Below are positions 46,012-58,508 of a stretch of 64,000 bases of DNA, in pieces. Location: positions 50,388,302-50,452,301 of the forward strand of contig NC_065537.1 in assembly GCF_932294415.1 (NCBI RefSeq). Direction: 5' to 3'. Each line of letters starts with the position of its first letter. The first letter of the stretch is position 1. The notes below the pieces were generated by a model, which was not told the DNA's origin, made no database searches, and was given only the letters and a program-made list of their open reading frames with translations. The DNA comes from Quercus robur (Eukaryota; Streptophyta; Magnoliopsida; Fagales; Fagaceae). The position numbers were made by a program, and so were the translations under genes.

Positions 46012-46243
46012 ATGGTTTTAAAAACCAGAACGAACAAAGAACCGAAAAAGAGACTGATTACTGGTTTTATGATCCAATCGGGGTTGGACCGATGGTCGAA
46101 CTAATGATGTCATAATTAATATAATTTAAATATTTAAATAATTTTTATATGAATTTTGAATTTTAATAAATTATTTTAAGAAAATATAAAATATAGATTT
46201 TTTTTTTCTTTTTATGCATACTACCTTCTTCTTCTTCTTCTTC

Positions 46244-46294
<51 letters not shown>

Positions 46295-47127
46295 CTAGTC
46301 AGTAATTATTGACAAAAAAAGAATAATTTACTATTAAAGTTTCAAATTTTTATTTTTATAAATAATAGTCAACTTTAACTATTTATCTATCAAAAAAAAA
46401 AAAAAAAAAAATTAACCCCCCCCCCCCTCTTTCCAAAAAGTCAAGTGACTAGACAACTTACTGACTTGTTAATTATTATGAGTTTATGACCAATCCACTA
46501 TCCCATTCCCAGCCACACACGTATACTCTTCTTTAATGGGTTTTTTTATTTTTATTTTTATAAATTTCCCCTCATAAATCTAGCACTCCACGGGCCCACA
46601 CGGTTTACTATCAGAAACTTTTATTTTTTCATTCTCATTGTTTTGTCCTTCAGGCTCCAGTACCTCCATCTGTCTCTCTCTCTATCTCTCTGTCTCTCTG
46701 TGGAAGTTGATCTCCATCAGCTCCTCTCATTTCCTGTCTCATCGAAAAGCTATGGATGAATCATACCAGTCCAAGAGGTTGGTTTCAACACCAAGCATGA
46801 GCATTTAGTAATTTTCTCACTCTCTCAAGCCTAGCAAATCTGAGAAAAAAGAAGATTTTTATAGAAAAAAACTGTCCTTACCCACTTAGACCAGCAGATT
46901 TGAGAAAAAAGAAGATTTTTCTGCAAAATAAAGCTCCATTTTAGATCTCTTTCATCAATTTTGCAAAACCGGTTCAACCATCCTAGTTTTCGGTTTTTTT
47001 GGTTGAACCGACGGTTACCGATTAAATCCAAATTTTCTTAAATTTTCGGTTTTTAAGCATAATTGGACTGGATTATTGTTCGGTTCCCGATTGAACCGGC
47101 CGGTCTGGTCTGATTTTTAAAACTATG
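46012..47127. mobile_element. 1.1-kb non-coding TIR element
   Basis: Ends are inverted: ATGGTTTTAAAAACCAGA at the left against CATAGTTTTAAAAATCAGA on the complement of the right end. Subterminal sequence is rich in CCGGTTC/GAACCGG words, and the middle has a long poly-T run (about 46240-46294) and two copies of AAATCTGAGAAAAAAGAAG. No transposase. It adjoins the truncated end of the LINE at 47128. Confidence 0.6.
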
Positions 47128-47814
47128 GCATTAATCACATTATTACCAACAATATGCCAAATTTTTAATAAAAGAAAGCATTCATACCATTGGATCTAGG
47201 AGCCTTTGTTGGTCCCATTTAGAATAATGTCTCTTTAATTTCTTCTGTGCTATATTCCCCAGACAAAATTGCCTACATATCATTAGTCACCTTGTGAGGG
47301 ATTGGATCAAGGCGTTCTTCCAACCTATCACATGCACCTGACTTGAATATGTTCTCAAAGTAATGAATGGCCATATCTACAATATCTTCTATCTCCTCTA
47401 GCCAAATATTCTCTTGGTTTTTGATCCCTTATATAAGATTTCTTCGCCATCGTTGTGAAGCTTTGGAATGGATATACTTGGTATTCTTATCCTCATGTTT
47501 TAGCCAAGAAATGCGAGAGCGCTGTGCCTAATAGATTTCCTATTTGAGCAAGAGGTCATCCAACTCTTTACTGACTGAGACAAAATCAGCTTTTGTGGCT
47601 TCTGTCAGTTCACTTTTGGTGAAGAGTTCCACCTGTTTTTGTAGTACTTTGATCCTTTCCGTCTCCGGAGTCGTTTTAGCAGCACCCCATGCATACAAGT
47701 CAGCCCCACCCCCATGTGATTTTTTCCTTAACATCACTTAGAGCCAAGGTTGCATCTCTATGTGTACTCCACGCTTCATGGACCACATCTTCACAATCAT
47801 CCCAAAGTAGCCAT
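47128..47814 (-). pseudogene. LINE ORF2, part 2 (end of endonuclease linker and start of RT)
   Basis: Minus-strand reading continues the LINE cut at 59975: LLWDDCEDVVHEAW, then ADLYAWGAAKTTPETERIK, ELDDLLLK, RSRISWLKHEDKNTKYIH, and the RT start EEIKETLF, MGPTKAPRSNGMNAFFY, WHIVGNNVINA. Several stops. It ends at the 46012-47127 element, so the RT core is missing here. Confidence 0.85.
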
Positions 47815-48626
47815 TGTAACACCCCATAATTTTGATACCAATTAAATTATTATACGTAAATTTTAAAGGAGGCCTATAATTAAATGGATTAAATTAATTT
47901 GGGCCTAAGGTATTAAAAAGAAGATAAATACTATGGAATATGAAGCCCAAGTGAGGTGGCATGAGTAAATATATGGACCTTGAAAACCCTAGCCTTTTTC
48001 CTCTTAGGTCACATGTGTTTTTGTTGATGGGATTTCTTTTTTGCTTCAGCCGACTATTGAATTTTGCCTTTCTTCACTGTGGCGTTGAGTTGGAGTCTTC
48101 AGGTATAATTTTTCTCATGCTCAAGATTTAAGAAGTTTGAATAGTCAATAGCTAGCAATTGATATGAACCTAGACTATCATTATACTAATAGAAAAGGGC
48201 TCCTATAATTGTATTATATTAGATAAAGATTTGGTCAATATGTCAGAAAGGAACACAAACTTGAAATTGAGCCAAATAGAGTAATAGGTTTGGACTTGGT
48301 CACCATGTTAAAGTGAAAAGAATGCTTATGGTTATTGCATTCACACTAAGCCTCAATTGTTGACAGGTTATTATGCATTCACACTGGTTCAACCGTGTAA
48401 TAGATTTTGGGTCTTTAGAGTGATGATTACAATATTATAATAGCAATTGTTTATATAGCTGCAGTGAACTAGTAGTTCTAAGTCCAACATTGAGGCTGAA
48501 AAACTATGAATACTGAATACATTCTGACCAATTGTCATGCTATTGCCATGCTACATCACGTATTGCCATGCTATTCCCTACTAAGTATGGTCCAAGCTTT
48601 GATTGACTATGTAGCTTTTACTTTTG

Positions 48627-48664
<38 letters not shown>

Positions 48665-49746
48665 GGTCAGTAAATGTCCTGCGGCATCAAGAGAGCATTC
48701 TAGCACTAGATTGATGGATTAAAGCAATCTCACGTGACCTTCAATGTTAAGTTGAATATATATAGTTGTATATATAATGTTAGAGTCAATGGACATCCAG
48801 TGCATCAAGAGGGAATGCTAAGCAACAAATTAAGGTAATACGTGGCTTCCAATAGTAAATTGGATAGTTACATGAATAAATGGAGAATTTTAGATATATC
48901 ATTATTGTCTAGGATAAACCATTTAAGTGTGAAAATAGATTTTTAAGTGGAGAATTGTGTATTGATGAACCTATTTTTGGTGTTGTTAGGTTCTAATTCT
49001 ACTGAATTGTTGTGATTCAAGGGAGGTTGATTTCTTTTATTTTTGCAACTAAGAGGTAAGTGTGTTTACTAATTTTGGGGATTTTTCCCAAAACAATGTT
49101 GATTATTAAACTATGTTATATCAAAGAAATATGTTGATATTCTATATATAAGTTGATATTTTATAAATGTTTAATGTGCACATTAATTATTCGTTTTATG
49201 TAAAACTTGTGGGACAACCTAAATTTATTTAAATTTGTATGTGTGAATATGCCCTTATATTTTTGAGAATTATGAATGGATTATTTTTGTGATCATCTTG
49301 TATATGTTTTGAAAACCTATGGCAAGTCGTGATTAAAAGCTCAGTGTTGTATTAGTCCTTAGCAAAAAACAATCATACTGCAGCTAGTCCTTAGCAAGGG
49401 ATGGTCCCAGAAAATGGGACAGTGCACATTTGATAGCTCCTTAGCAAGGGAGTATACTATTAAGGATCCAAAAAGGAAGCTCCTTAGCAAGGGAGTGCAC
49501 CTTTAGGTTCCAAAGGAGCCTTCCTTAAGAAAAAGGGATGGAAAGGAGGTTCTAGTCCTAAAAGGGGACAGCACAACCTTGTCAACGGGGCGTAAACGTT
49601 GACCACGAGAAAAGCCTAGGAAATTGTTTATATGAGGGTATATATATTATGATGTCTCACAATATAAAGATATTATTTTCTTTTACAGGAAATAGTTGAT
49701 GACAAAATATTGATGAGTTATAAGTTGTAAATTTGTTGAAAGAATT
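47815..49746. mobile_element. solo-LTR-like element, left part (probable Ty3/gypsy)
   Basis: Starts TGTAACACCCCATAATTTT; its partner 59625-59974 ends TTTGGGGCGTTACA, giving TG…CA ends with an inverted terminal match. Without the nested copia element it is about 2.28 kb. Flanks GCCAT (47810-47814) and ACCAT (59975-59979) are a 5-bp TSD with one change. Joining the flanks restores the LINE protein line FEEAW-LLWDD, which fixes both boundaries. Tandem CTCCTTAGCAAGGGAGT copies lie at 49436-49495. No coding region. A TIR transposon with a 3-4 bp TSD is a less likely alternative. Confidence 0.72.
49742..49746. repeat. TSD of the copia element, left copy
   Basis: GAATT, identical to 59620-59624 at the other end. 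Confidence 0.9.
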
Positions 49747-50857
49747 TGTAAGTTCAAAAACGTGTACAAAAACACTTTTGAACGTTTAGACCCCCAAAAA
49801 CCAATTTAATCAACACACGCAATATGTTAAACAACTAGTGTGCGGAAACTTAACATATGCTATAACATGGAATTGATTAAACAACTATCTAAGCCACAAC
49901 AAAATAAACCACAGCAGATAATGTAAAGGCAGAGATAGAGAGGAAGGAAGATGCAAACACAGCGATAACACCAGATATGTTATCGAAGAGGAAACCGAAG
50001 ACCTCGGCGAAAAACCTCTCCGCCGCCCTCCAAGCGGTAATCAATCCACTAGAAAATACAGTTGGGATACAAGGACAGCAATAGACCCTCCAAGCCTAAT
50101 CTACCCAGTGCACCTAAGCTCTCCAAGCTTCTTGCTCCAACGAGGTTGCGCCGAACCTTTTTCTTTTCTAGCTTTCCGGATTCCGCTACTACACCGTAGC
50201 ATCAACCAATGAATATTGGTTCCTTCCTAACTGCTTCCCAGAACTCCAAACGTCTGTCTCACAGAGATGATAATGGTGAGAACCAGGTTTGGTATAAAGG
50301 CCTCTCAAGGATTTGACAATGGAGAGGAAGAGAGTGAGGGAATTTGATGAGACTCTAAGGTAGAGATTGTGGGTGAAACAATCTGGTTTTTCTTTAGGGT
50401 TTCTCTCTCAAAATTCACTCTGGAAGCTCTCTTTCAATCGTGGGTTAAAAGGGTATTTATACTGAAGTGGAGTGGAATGCGAAACGTCAGGTTTTTCCAA
50501 AACAGGGGTGGCTCGCGGCTTGACCTCGCGGCTTGACTAAGTCGCGAGTTCCAGTCGCGAGTTAACCGTATGGCCAGTTGTCCTGTTTTGTCCTGTAGTG
50601 CTCCAGCTAGCATGACTGTTCATCTTCCAGCATGCTTGGCACGTGTGCATCTTCTGGCGGGTTGAAGCCGCGAGTCCAGTCGCGAGTCCCAGCCGCGACA
50701 CTCTGTTTTCTTGCACACTCTTGAGCAATCTTCACACTATCTCACTCACTACCCTTACAACAATCCCACCTAAATACAGGGTTACTAAATGCTGAATTAC
50801 AAGCAAATTTGGCACGGAATAAAGCCAATTAGATGGTTGAATAAATTCAACCTTACA
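49747..50857 (-). repeat. 3' LTR of the sirevirus-type copia element
   Basis: 1111 bp, with TG…CA ends on either strand. It matches the right LTR (58509-59619) with only two differences that I found: C/T at 50355 versus 59117 and A/T at 50417 versus 59179. A TATAAATA box on the minus strand (50454-50461) lies about 400 bp from the U3 end. A cluster of CGCGA words occupies about 50509-50700. Confidence 0.96.
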
Positions 50858-50870
50858 ATCTCCCCCTTTG
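50858..50870 (-). other. polypurine tract (PPT)
   Basis: Minus strand CAAAGGGGGAGAT directly before the 3' LTR TG, the primer site for plus-strand DNA synthesis. Confidence 0.88.
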
Positions 50871-51606
50871 GCTATTCCGTGACAAAACCCTAAAACAGAC
50901 TCTAGACTTAACATGTGAGTTGGGAACAGTTGATCAAAACTCACTCACACCTAATTCTAGAAGCTGTGAAGCACTTGAATCATATGAACATAAACTCCTG
51001 AAACACAACAATACACTATGATCATTGTAAGCAGAAAATTATAAATGCATATGAGACAGGCAATATGTGATCAAGCAAAGATGGAGTTAATAAACAAACC
51101 ATGGCTTGAACAACCAAGTGAACACCACAAGGTAGTGATCACAGTGTTCATTCACACTTGGAATGAACACAAGGACATACAAGTTAACAAGCACAAGGCA
51201 AGACACTTGTATGCACAACACTCAACCAATGCATAGCACACAAGGCATATGCATCTAGGAACAATCCTACAAGGGCACAAGAGTGACAGTACAACAATCA
51301 CAATGCAGAACATTTAGATTAAAGTACTGATTTCAACATAGCATAAAGGCTGCACTTAAGCATGGTACATACCACAAGGCCTACAAACTATGCATAAAAC
51401 ATAAACCCTCAAAGCTTACAAAAGCATATGGGTACAAACCAACAAATACCTGAATAACATCAACAACATATATTAAAGTTTAAACCAAGAGAATATGAAA
51501 TGAGTTAGAAACAGTTATACACCAAAACACAGTGTATCAAAACCAAAAGAACCATAAGTTTAGAAGATAAGACGAAAAACAAAACAAAAGTATGTGTGTG
51601 TGTGTA

Positions 51607-51680
51607 CTCCCCCTATCACTATGCACACTTCCCTTTGAACTTTTCTCCCCCTTACTGAATGCTCTCCCCCTTTTTGTCAC
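51607..51680 (-). other. cluster of additional PPT-like tracts
   Basis: Minus strand shows AAAAAGGGGGAGAG, AAGGGGGAGAAAAG and TAGGGGGAGT within 75 bp, directly after the stop of the extra ORF. Repeated PPT-like tracts are described for Sireviruses. Confidence 0.7.
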
Positions 51681-51686
51681 GAATAG

Positions 51687-52832
51687 TTAAAGACTCTCGT
51701 CCAACTTTCGTTGAATCTCATCTAGCTGATTCTCCATAGTCTCGAGGCGCATTTGGACATGGTTGTTTGTGGAGTAGAGAAGCGCCACAAGCTCATCAAC
51801 GCGTTTCTGAATATGCTCAAGAACACTACCAACTCTGTCAGTATGAGAAGCAGTTTGTGCTTGCGGAATACCAGCCGGTGAAGCTTCAGGAATATCACGA
51901 GATGCAGATGTGGTATGTGCAGGTGTCTCTGAGTCAGGAGCAAATGAAGGAACCGGAGAGATGTGAGCACTTCTTGGTGATTTGGAGGAGTGACTTCTGC
52001 TTGCTTGAAGAGTGAACAAAGAAATGGGACGTTGACGAGTCAACATTTTACCATCTGCAGGAGGAGTAATGCCAGCACTAAGGATGAGTTTCATGACGAG
52101 ACTGCAAAATGGAATGAGTCCTTGAGCTGTAGATCGACAAGCGGTCTTCCTCAAGTTGTAGTAGATGTGAGCACAAATATCAATGGGGGCTCCGGTAATG
52201 AGATCACACAGAAATATAGCTCTCCCAAGATTGATGAATGTAGTGTTGGACAGTGGGTAGAGATTGGTGAACATGATCAACTTCAGTGTGGTCAACTCAG
52301 GTGCAAACTTTGCGGTGCTGATGGAAGTTCCTGCACTAGACACCTCATGATCGTGTCCTAGGATTTGTAGAATTTCCCCAACCTCTGGATTTCGTTCATC
52401 ATAGGGAGTTAAATTCACATTCTGAGGTCTGGTGATGCTGAGAAGATCTGCGATGGAGTCTGGGGTAACACTAAACTCTGTTCCTCTGACCCAGAAAACG
52501 AGGACAGGTCCAAGATCAGATGCATTGGAGAAGCATTCTTTGACCAGCTCATCCATTGGATCATCAAAGTTTCCGAACAAGTTTGCCCAGTCTCGTTTCT
52601 CAAAGATTCGAGGGATGAATGTAGTCCCTAAGGTGTTGAACTCTACTACCCGCTCCACTATAGTTGTTGACTTGTCAAACACATTTGAGTAGGCGTGTGA
52701 GTTCAGGGGAACTCTGAATCTATCCTCATTGGGATCTTGAGATGCTTGAGATGATAGACGAGTCCTTTTAGCAACTGGGGATGCTGATTCGTCAGCAACA
52801 ATGTCTTTACCCCTGGAAGATCGACGAGACAT
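51687..52832 (-). CDS. extra ORF between pol and 3' LTR (plant transposon protein domain)
   Basis: 381 aa from the ATG at 52832; an upstream in-frame ATG at 52880 would add 16 hydrophobic residues. I prefer the second ATG because the 25 bp before it form a polypyrimidine stretch ending in TTGCAG, a very good splice acceptor. The N-terminus is basic (MSRRSSRGK, AKRTRLS). The middle (RIFEKRDWANLF, VLVFWVRGTEFSVTPDSIAD) resembles the 'putative plant transposon protein' family that accompanies many plant retroelements. The last 50 residues (VLEHIQKRVDELVALLY…NQLDEIQRKLDESL) look like a coiled coil. Its position equals that of the so-called env-like gene of Sireviruses; I see no convincing internal membrane segment. 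Intact, function unknown. Confidence 0.8.
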   Translation of the reverse strand: MSRRSSRGKDIVADESASPVAKRTRLSSQASQDPNEDRFRVPLNSHAYSNVFDKSTTIVERVVEFNTLGTTFIPRIFEKRDWANLFGNFDDPMDELVKECFSNASDLGPVLVFWVRGTEFSVTPDSIADLLSITRPQNVNLTPYDERNPEVGEILQILGHDHEVSSAGTSISTAKFAPELTTLKLIMFTNLYPLSNTTFINLGRAIFLCDLITGAPIDICAHIYYNLRKTACRSTAQGLIPFCSLVMKLILSAGITPPADGKMLTRQRPISLFTLQASRSHSSKSPRSAHISPVPSFAPDSETPAHTTSASRDIPEASPAGIPQAQTASHTDRVGSVLEHIQKRVDELVALLYSTNNHVQMRLETMENQLDEIQRKLDESL

Positions 52833-54917
52833 CTGCAAGAGAACAGACCAACAGAAAAGAACCAAGCAACAATACCCCACAAAAGATTGTCAACAAGATT
52901 CAGTAAAACCAATATTTCAATGTATAAACCCAGACTGAAAAAAAATACAGACCCAACCAAACCTTCCAACAAAACACAGAAACACAAACTAATCCGTGCA
53001 ACAAATTTGGTAAAAGTGCACCAAGAAGAAGAAATACAACACAACTGTCATTGAGACAGGTTAACATGACAATGATATGCAATAGGAAACAGCATTTGAA
53101 TCATTTTGAACAGATAACATAAAACACTCCAACAGAGACATGAGCATGGGAAAAATATTTCAATCATGAAGAAACCAAACAACCACACAACAATATTCAG
53201 GCAAGTGTAATGAGTAAGTCACATAAACACCAAACCCATTTCAGAAAAGATTCTCAGATTCAATAATCAGCAAAAATTCAGAACAATGAAAAACACATTG
53301 ACTGCTCAGCATGAAAACGGGTGAGAACAATATCAAAAACAGGATACTCCATACCCATTACACATAGAGATAAGAATACCGAACACAATACCAGTCCAAA
53401 CAGTAACAGAAATATGCAGGAAAAAGAAACTGAGATTGAGAAAGCAAAAACCCATACCTTTTCTTGATGATTTGGAGAAGAGATGAAGCACCAAAAGGTT
53501 TTGAAAAATGGATTCACGAAGAGTTTTGGGAGAAAACAGCAGTTTTAAGAGAAGATGAACAGTTACAAAAGTTCGAGGGAAAACTGAAAGAGGTTTAAAA
53601 ACTGCTCCTGTTTCTGCAAAACACGCGATTTTCGCGACTGGTTCAAGTCGCCACACAGTCGCCAGCTCAAGCCGCCAAAGCACACAAGAGGAAAATTTTG
53701 AAAAATTTTTCTAAGTGTTTTTCGCGACTGGAAGGTTTACCCGCGAGTGAGTCGCGAGCTGAGCCGCGAAAATCTCTGAGTGAATCTCGCGACTGGACCT
53801 TCCACTCGCGAACAAGTCGCCAAAACTGACCAGCGAAGATGCGGCTGAGGCTCGCGACTTGATATACCCGCGACTGAGCCGCCAAAACAGGGCAAAACTG
53901 TATTTTTGAAATTTTCAGATTTTTCCAGCAAAATACTTTCCAAAAACACCTAAAACACTCAAAAATCTTTTTGTGCTTGAATTAACAAAGATTGAGCATG
54001 TGAAAACACATTTTATCAAGTACAATCACACAAATGAATATGGCATTTATCAAACATAAACTTGTGTGTTGTGTGTGGATATCAACAATGAAATAGTCCT
54101 TTGTCTAGTGTGAAGCTTCAATGATCAATTCAACCAAGACATACACAATTAGCACTAGATCATGTGACCAATCTCAATTATAGAAATATGAATATATGAC
54201 TTCCCACACAACTTGATAACATAACTTGGAGCCTTTCATTTGACTCCACTTTCAGCCATAACATTTGATCTTTTGAGGCAATCATCTCTCATTGTGAGAG
54301 GTATAGACAACATTTTTCTTTGAAGAACAGGCCTTTGGCCTTTTTGAAAGAAATTTCACTTTTGATATAAGGTCGCTTACCCTTTTTCCTAGTCAAATAC
54401 TAGAATGTGCGACAGGCTTTTGCAGCTCAATATCTCTTTTCATTTGGAGATTTACATTTAGTGAGCTCTTTTTAGCAAAAAAAAAATAAAAAATGGGAAG
54501 AGATATAGACACAAGTCTATGCATGTTTCAAGATCAACATAACCATTCACTAATCATTCATGACAAGTTTGAAGATCTATTTACAACAATCACATAGATT
54601 TCAAGATTTTTCCCATAGTGATATGAGTGCATGAAAACAAGCAATGCTCGACAATGCACAAAGCCATTAGCACAAAGGTACAAGGCAAAACGAGTTTTAA
54701 GACAAAACTCAACAAAGTCAATCAAGCGTTTTGATTTTCAAATTCTTTATGTAATTTTTGGATTTTTGACTCAAGAAACAAAAAGAATGAATCAAACACA
54801 AACATAACCAGCAGCAAACACAAAAGAACAAGCAAACAAGAAACAAGTTGCAAAAAGAAGTGTGTGCTCCAACACATACAGATATATAAACAATGAAGCA
54901 CACAACACACAAGAGAG
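52833..54917 (-). other. non-coding spacer between pol and extra ORF, with CGCGA motif cluster
   Basis: About 2.1 kb without a credible protein. Between about 53625 and 53885 the words TCGCGA, GCGACTGG, AGTCGC and AGCCGC recur many times in both orientations, as in the LTR segment 50509-50700. The end next to the extra ORF carries the acceptor-like sequence. Confidence 0.7.
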
Positions 54918-57900
54918 TCAAGGAATTGTACCGACACCAATGGTCTTACGGAGTGATTCAAACCGTGGACCATCGAGAGGCTTGGTGAAGATATCCGCCT
55001 TTTGATTGTCAGTGTGTATGAACTCAAGACACACAACTCTTTCCTCTACCAAATCCCGAATGAAATGGTAACGTATCTCTATGTGTTTGGATTTTGAATG
55101 CTGAACAGGATTTTTGGAAAGATTGATGGCACTGGTGTTGTCACAGAAGACACACATCGTTTCTTGAGGAATTCCATAGTCATGAAGTAATTTCTTCATC
55201 CAAAGAAGCTGAGTGCAGCAACTTCCAGCAGCTATGTACTCTGCTTCTGCAGTAGATAGAGACACTGAATTCTGCTTCTTGCTCATCCACGAAACAAGAT
55301 TGTTACCAAGATAAAAACAGCCGCCTGAAGTGCTTTTCCGATCGTCTACACTTCCAGCCCAGTCAGCATCCGAATACCCAGCAAGACACGCATTTGAGTC
55401 TTTTGAATACCACAGACCATAGTTTGCAGTACCACTCACATATCGAATGATTCGCTTAGCAGCAGTCAGATGAGATTCCTTCGGATTAGCTTGGTACCTG
55501 GCACAAACGCCCACACTGAAAGCAATGTCCGGTCTACTTGCTGTAAGGTAGAGCAAACTTCCAATGATGCTCCTATACAATGTGGGACTTACTTCAACTC
55601 CTGATGAATCCACATTCAGTTTAGTGGCAGAGCTCATGGGAGTGGAGGCATGTTTTTTGGAGTCTAGGCCAAACTTCTTGACAATATTTCTGGCATACTT
55701 CTCTTGAGATACAAATATACCCTCCTTCTGTTGTTTGACTTGAAGACCCAAAAAGAATGTGAGCTCCCCCACCATGCTCATCTCAAACTCCTTCTTCATC
55801 TCCTCAGAAAATTCAGTAGCACGATCTTCGATAGTTGCTCCAAACACTATGTCATCAACATAGACTTGTGCCACAAGGAGATAATCTTCATCATTTTTGA
55901 CAAATAGAGTTCGATCAGCATACCCTCTCTTGAAACCTCTATCTAGAAGATAATGTGTAAGACGATCGTACCAGGCTCTAGGCGCTTGTTTTAAACCATA
56001 CAGTGCTTTCTTCAATCTTAATACATGATCTGGAAAATGAGGATCCTCAAATCCTTTTGGTTGCTCAACAAAAACCTCTTCATTTAGATATCCATTCAGA
56101 AAAGCACACTTAACATCCATTTGATAAAGTTTGAACTTCAAAGTGCACGCAATGGACATGAGGATTCGAATGGATTCGAGTCTTGCCACCGGAGCAAATG
56201 ATTCATCAAAATCCACCCCTTCTACTTGTGTGTAGCCTTGAGCCACCAACCGAGACTTGTTTCGAATTATCTCTCCATCTTCATCAGTTTTGTTTTTGAA
56301 AATCCACTTTGTGCCTATAACATGAACGTTCTCAGGCCGTGGAGCAAGTTCCCACACGTCATTCCTCACAAACTGATTCAGCTCGTCATGCATTGATTCA
56401 ACCCAATTCTCATCTAGAAGAGCCTCTTCAACCCTCTTTGGTTCAAACTGTGCAAGATAACAGTGATATGTTACATGATTGGCTAGCAGAATATTTCCTT
56501 TCCTAAGGCGAAGACCGTCATCAAGTGATCCTATGATATTACTTTCCGGATGATTCTTGAGAATTCTTGAGGAAGGCCTTTTTGAAGTGGAAACTTCATC
56601 ACTACGAGAGATAGGAGGATGAACTTCTGGAGGAGTAAGAGGACTTGAAGTTATAGACATCGATCTCGTTTCCCTTCTTGGGTTGATGGGAGTCGATTCT
56701 ACTTCTGGTATAGGTTCTTCACCTTCTATATCCAAAGCTTCTACCTCAACATCAGGCTCTTCAGTGCTCGGCCCTTCTACATCATCAATCATTTCCACCT
56801 TAGGTAAGGCGTCATCAATCTTGACATTTATGGATTCCATCACAGTCTTTGTTCTCTTGTTGAACACTCTATATGCTCGACTTGTAGTAGAGTAGCCAAG
56901 AAAAATACCCTCATCACTTCTTGCATCAAACTTCCCAAGATTCTCTCGATCATTTAAGATATAACATTTACTTCCAAATACCCGGAAATACTTCACTTTA
57001 GGTTTCTTCTCATTCCATATCTCATATGCAGTCTTCTTTGTACCAGCTCGAAAGAAAATCCTATTGCCAATATGACACGAGGTGTTGACGGCTTCTCCCC
57101 AAAAATTTTGAGGTATTTGCTTATTAAGCAACATGACTCTTGCCATCTCCTGAATCACACGATTTTTTCTCTCTACCACTCCATTTTGTTGTGGAGTTTT
57201 AGGAGCTGAAAACTCTCTTTTAATACCATTCTTCTCACAGAAGGACTCGAATTTTGCATTCTCAAATTCTCTCCCATGATCACTTCTAACTTTGGCTATT
57301 GGAATCCCCTTTTCATTTTGTAGTTTCTTGCACATAATCTCCAGCCTCTCACAAGCTTCTGATTTTTCTCTAAGGAATTTAACCCAAGTGTATCTTGAGT
57401 AGTCGTCCACAATGACCATAATATATCTTTTTCCCCCTAGGCTTTCAGTTCTGGTGGGCCCCATCAGATCAACATGAAGTAACTCCAAACAACGAGAGGT
57501 GGCTATCACATTTACCTTGTGATGGCTTGCCTTAGTTTGCTTCCCCATTTGACATGCACCACAAATGGTCTTCTTTACTTTTCCAAACTTAGGAAGTCCC
57601 TCGACTGCTTCAAGTTTGGAGACTTTGGCTACTTGTTTGAAGTTGGCATGCCCAAATCTGTGATGCCACAGCTCCAACATATCCACCCGAGCACTTCTAC
57701 AAGATATTGGTGCCGTGGGAACTATTCCATAACAGTTATCCGTAGTCCGATTTCCTTCCAAAACCTGAATCCCCTCTTTATTGATGATCAAACATCCTTT
57801 CTTGGAGAATTGTACCAGGAAGTCGTCATCACAAATTTGAGTGATGCTCAGCAAATTCGCTTTCAGCCCTTTTATGAACAGCACATCTTTCAACAGAGGC

Positions 57901-58439
57901 AAACCGGGTATCTCGATGGTTCCTTTGCCTAGGACTTGAGCATGGCTTCCATCCCCAAAGGTCACATAGTCACCCACCTTTTCTTTGAGTGACTTAAACA
58001 ATGACTTATCCCCTGTCATATGGCGAGAACACCCACTATCAAGATACCACAAACATGCATTAAACACCTTTAATGAGGTATGCACAAATAGGTTCACATG
58101 TGACAGACAATCTTGACCTTCAAACATAAACTCATCATCAGGTTTCATGCTACTTTTGGATTGATTTTTCATTTTCAGATTCTCAATCATCTCACACAAC
58201 ATTCTATTCTTTCTTTTATATTTCTTAATCAATGATTTTGATTCAGATATGCTACTGTGTAAGACAAGATTCTGATTCTCAAGAAATTTCAGCATGTGAA
58301 CAAAAACTCTAGCATGTTTCTTAGTTTTTAATAACTCTACAAGGTCATCAGTAAGACAGCTTTCAGTCATATGCATAGAGACATTTTCACAAACACTTGA
58401 GCTACAATTCAGCATGGTATAAACAAAAACAACAACCAC
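54918..58439 (-). CDS. copia pol polyprotein (PR-IN-RT-RNase H), intact
   Basis: 1173 codons without a stop. Residues 1-130: remnant with a coiled coil (about 45-95) but no CCHC zinc knuckle. Protease active site DSG (D134) in [13 protein letters not shown]. Integrase zinc-binding HHRFGHANF…CGACQMGK (about 259-300) and catalytic D324, D387, E423 (DX35E). RT 700-900 with [19 protein letters not shown] and YVDD (860-863). RNase H with D1024, E1065, D1100, D1149 and the copia signature [15 protein letters not shown]. All catalytic residues are in place, so the enzyme is probably functional. The frame begins close to the PBS, leaving no space for a Gag of normal size; Gag would have to come from another element. 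The first ATG is chosen because an in-frame TGA lies just upstream. Confidence 0.95.
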   Translation of the reverse strand: MVVVFVYTMLNCSSSVCENVSMHMTESCLTDDLVELLKTKKHARVFVHMLKFLENQNLVLHSSISESKSLIKKYKRKNRMLCEMIENLKMKNQSKSSMKPDDEFMFEGQDCLSHVNLFVHTSLKVFNACLWYLDSGCSRHMTGDKSLFKSLKEKVGDYVTFGDGSHAQVLGKGTIEIPGLPLLKDVLFIKGLKANLLSITQICDDDFLVQFSKKGCLIINKEGIQVLEGNRTTDNCYGIVPTAPISCRSARVDMLELWHHRFGHANFKQVAKVSKLEAVEGLPKFGKVKKTICGACQMGKQTKASHHKVNVIATSRCLELLHVDLMGPTRTESLGGKRYIMVIVDDYSRYTWVKFLREKSEACERLEIMCKKLQNEKGIPIAKVRSDHGREFENAKFESFCEKNGIKREFSAPKTPQQNGVVERKNRVIQEMARVMLLNKQIPQNFWGEAVNTSCHIGNRIFFRAGTKKTAYEIWNEKKPKVKYFRVFGSKCYILNDRENLGKFDARSDEGIFLGYSTTSRAYRVFNKRTKTVMESINVKIDDALPKVEMIDDVEGPSTEEPDVEVEALDIEGEEPIPEVESTPINPRRETRSMSITSSPLTPPEVHPPISRSDEVSTSKRPSSRILKNHPESNIIGSLDDGLRLRKGNILLANHVTYHCYLAQFEPKRVEEALLDENWVESMHDELNQFVRNDVWELAPRPENVHVIGTKWIFKNKTDEDGEIIRNKSRLVAQGYTQVEGVDFDESFAPVARLESIRILMSIACTLKFKLYQMDVKCAFLNGYLNEEVFVEQPKGFEDPHFPDHVLRLKKALYGLKQAPRAWYDRLTHYLLDRGFKRGYADRTLFVKNDEDYLLVAQVYVDDIVFGATIEDRATEFSEEMKKEFEMSMVGELTFFLGLQVKQQKEGIFVSQEKYARNIVKKFGLDSKKHASTPMSSATKLNVDSSGVEVSPTLYRSIIGSLLYLTASRPDIAFSVGVCARYQANPKESHLTAAKRIIRYVSGTANYGLWYSKDSNACLAGYSDADWAGSVDDRKSTSGGCFYLGNNLVSWMSKKQNSVSLSTAEAEYIAAGSCCTQLLWMKKLLHDYGIPQETMCVFCDNTSAINLSKNPVQHSKSKHIEIRYHFIRDLVEERVVCLEFIHTDNQKADIFTKPLDGPRFESLRKTIGVGTIP

Positions 58440-58494
58440 TACTCAGGGGTCTAGGATCACACAAATGGTAATGAAACCAAACAGATGTGTACCC

Positions 58495-58506
58495 GCTCTG
58501 ATACCA
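58495..58506 (-). other. primer binding site, initiator tRNA-Met type
   Basis: Minus strand TGGTATCAGAGC two bases inside the 5' LTR, the standard plant copia PBS. Confidence 0.95.
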
Positions 58507-58508
58507 AT

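Noticed and set aside
50537..50728. 63-codon frame present in both LTRs
   Set aside because: Lies in LTR sequence with CGCGA words; identical in both copies because the LTRs are identical, not from selection.
52415..52880. reading the extra retroelement ORF as a true envelope gene
   Set aside because: No clear internal transmembrane or fusion segment; the basic N-terminus and C-terminal coiled coil suggest a non-envelope role.
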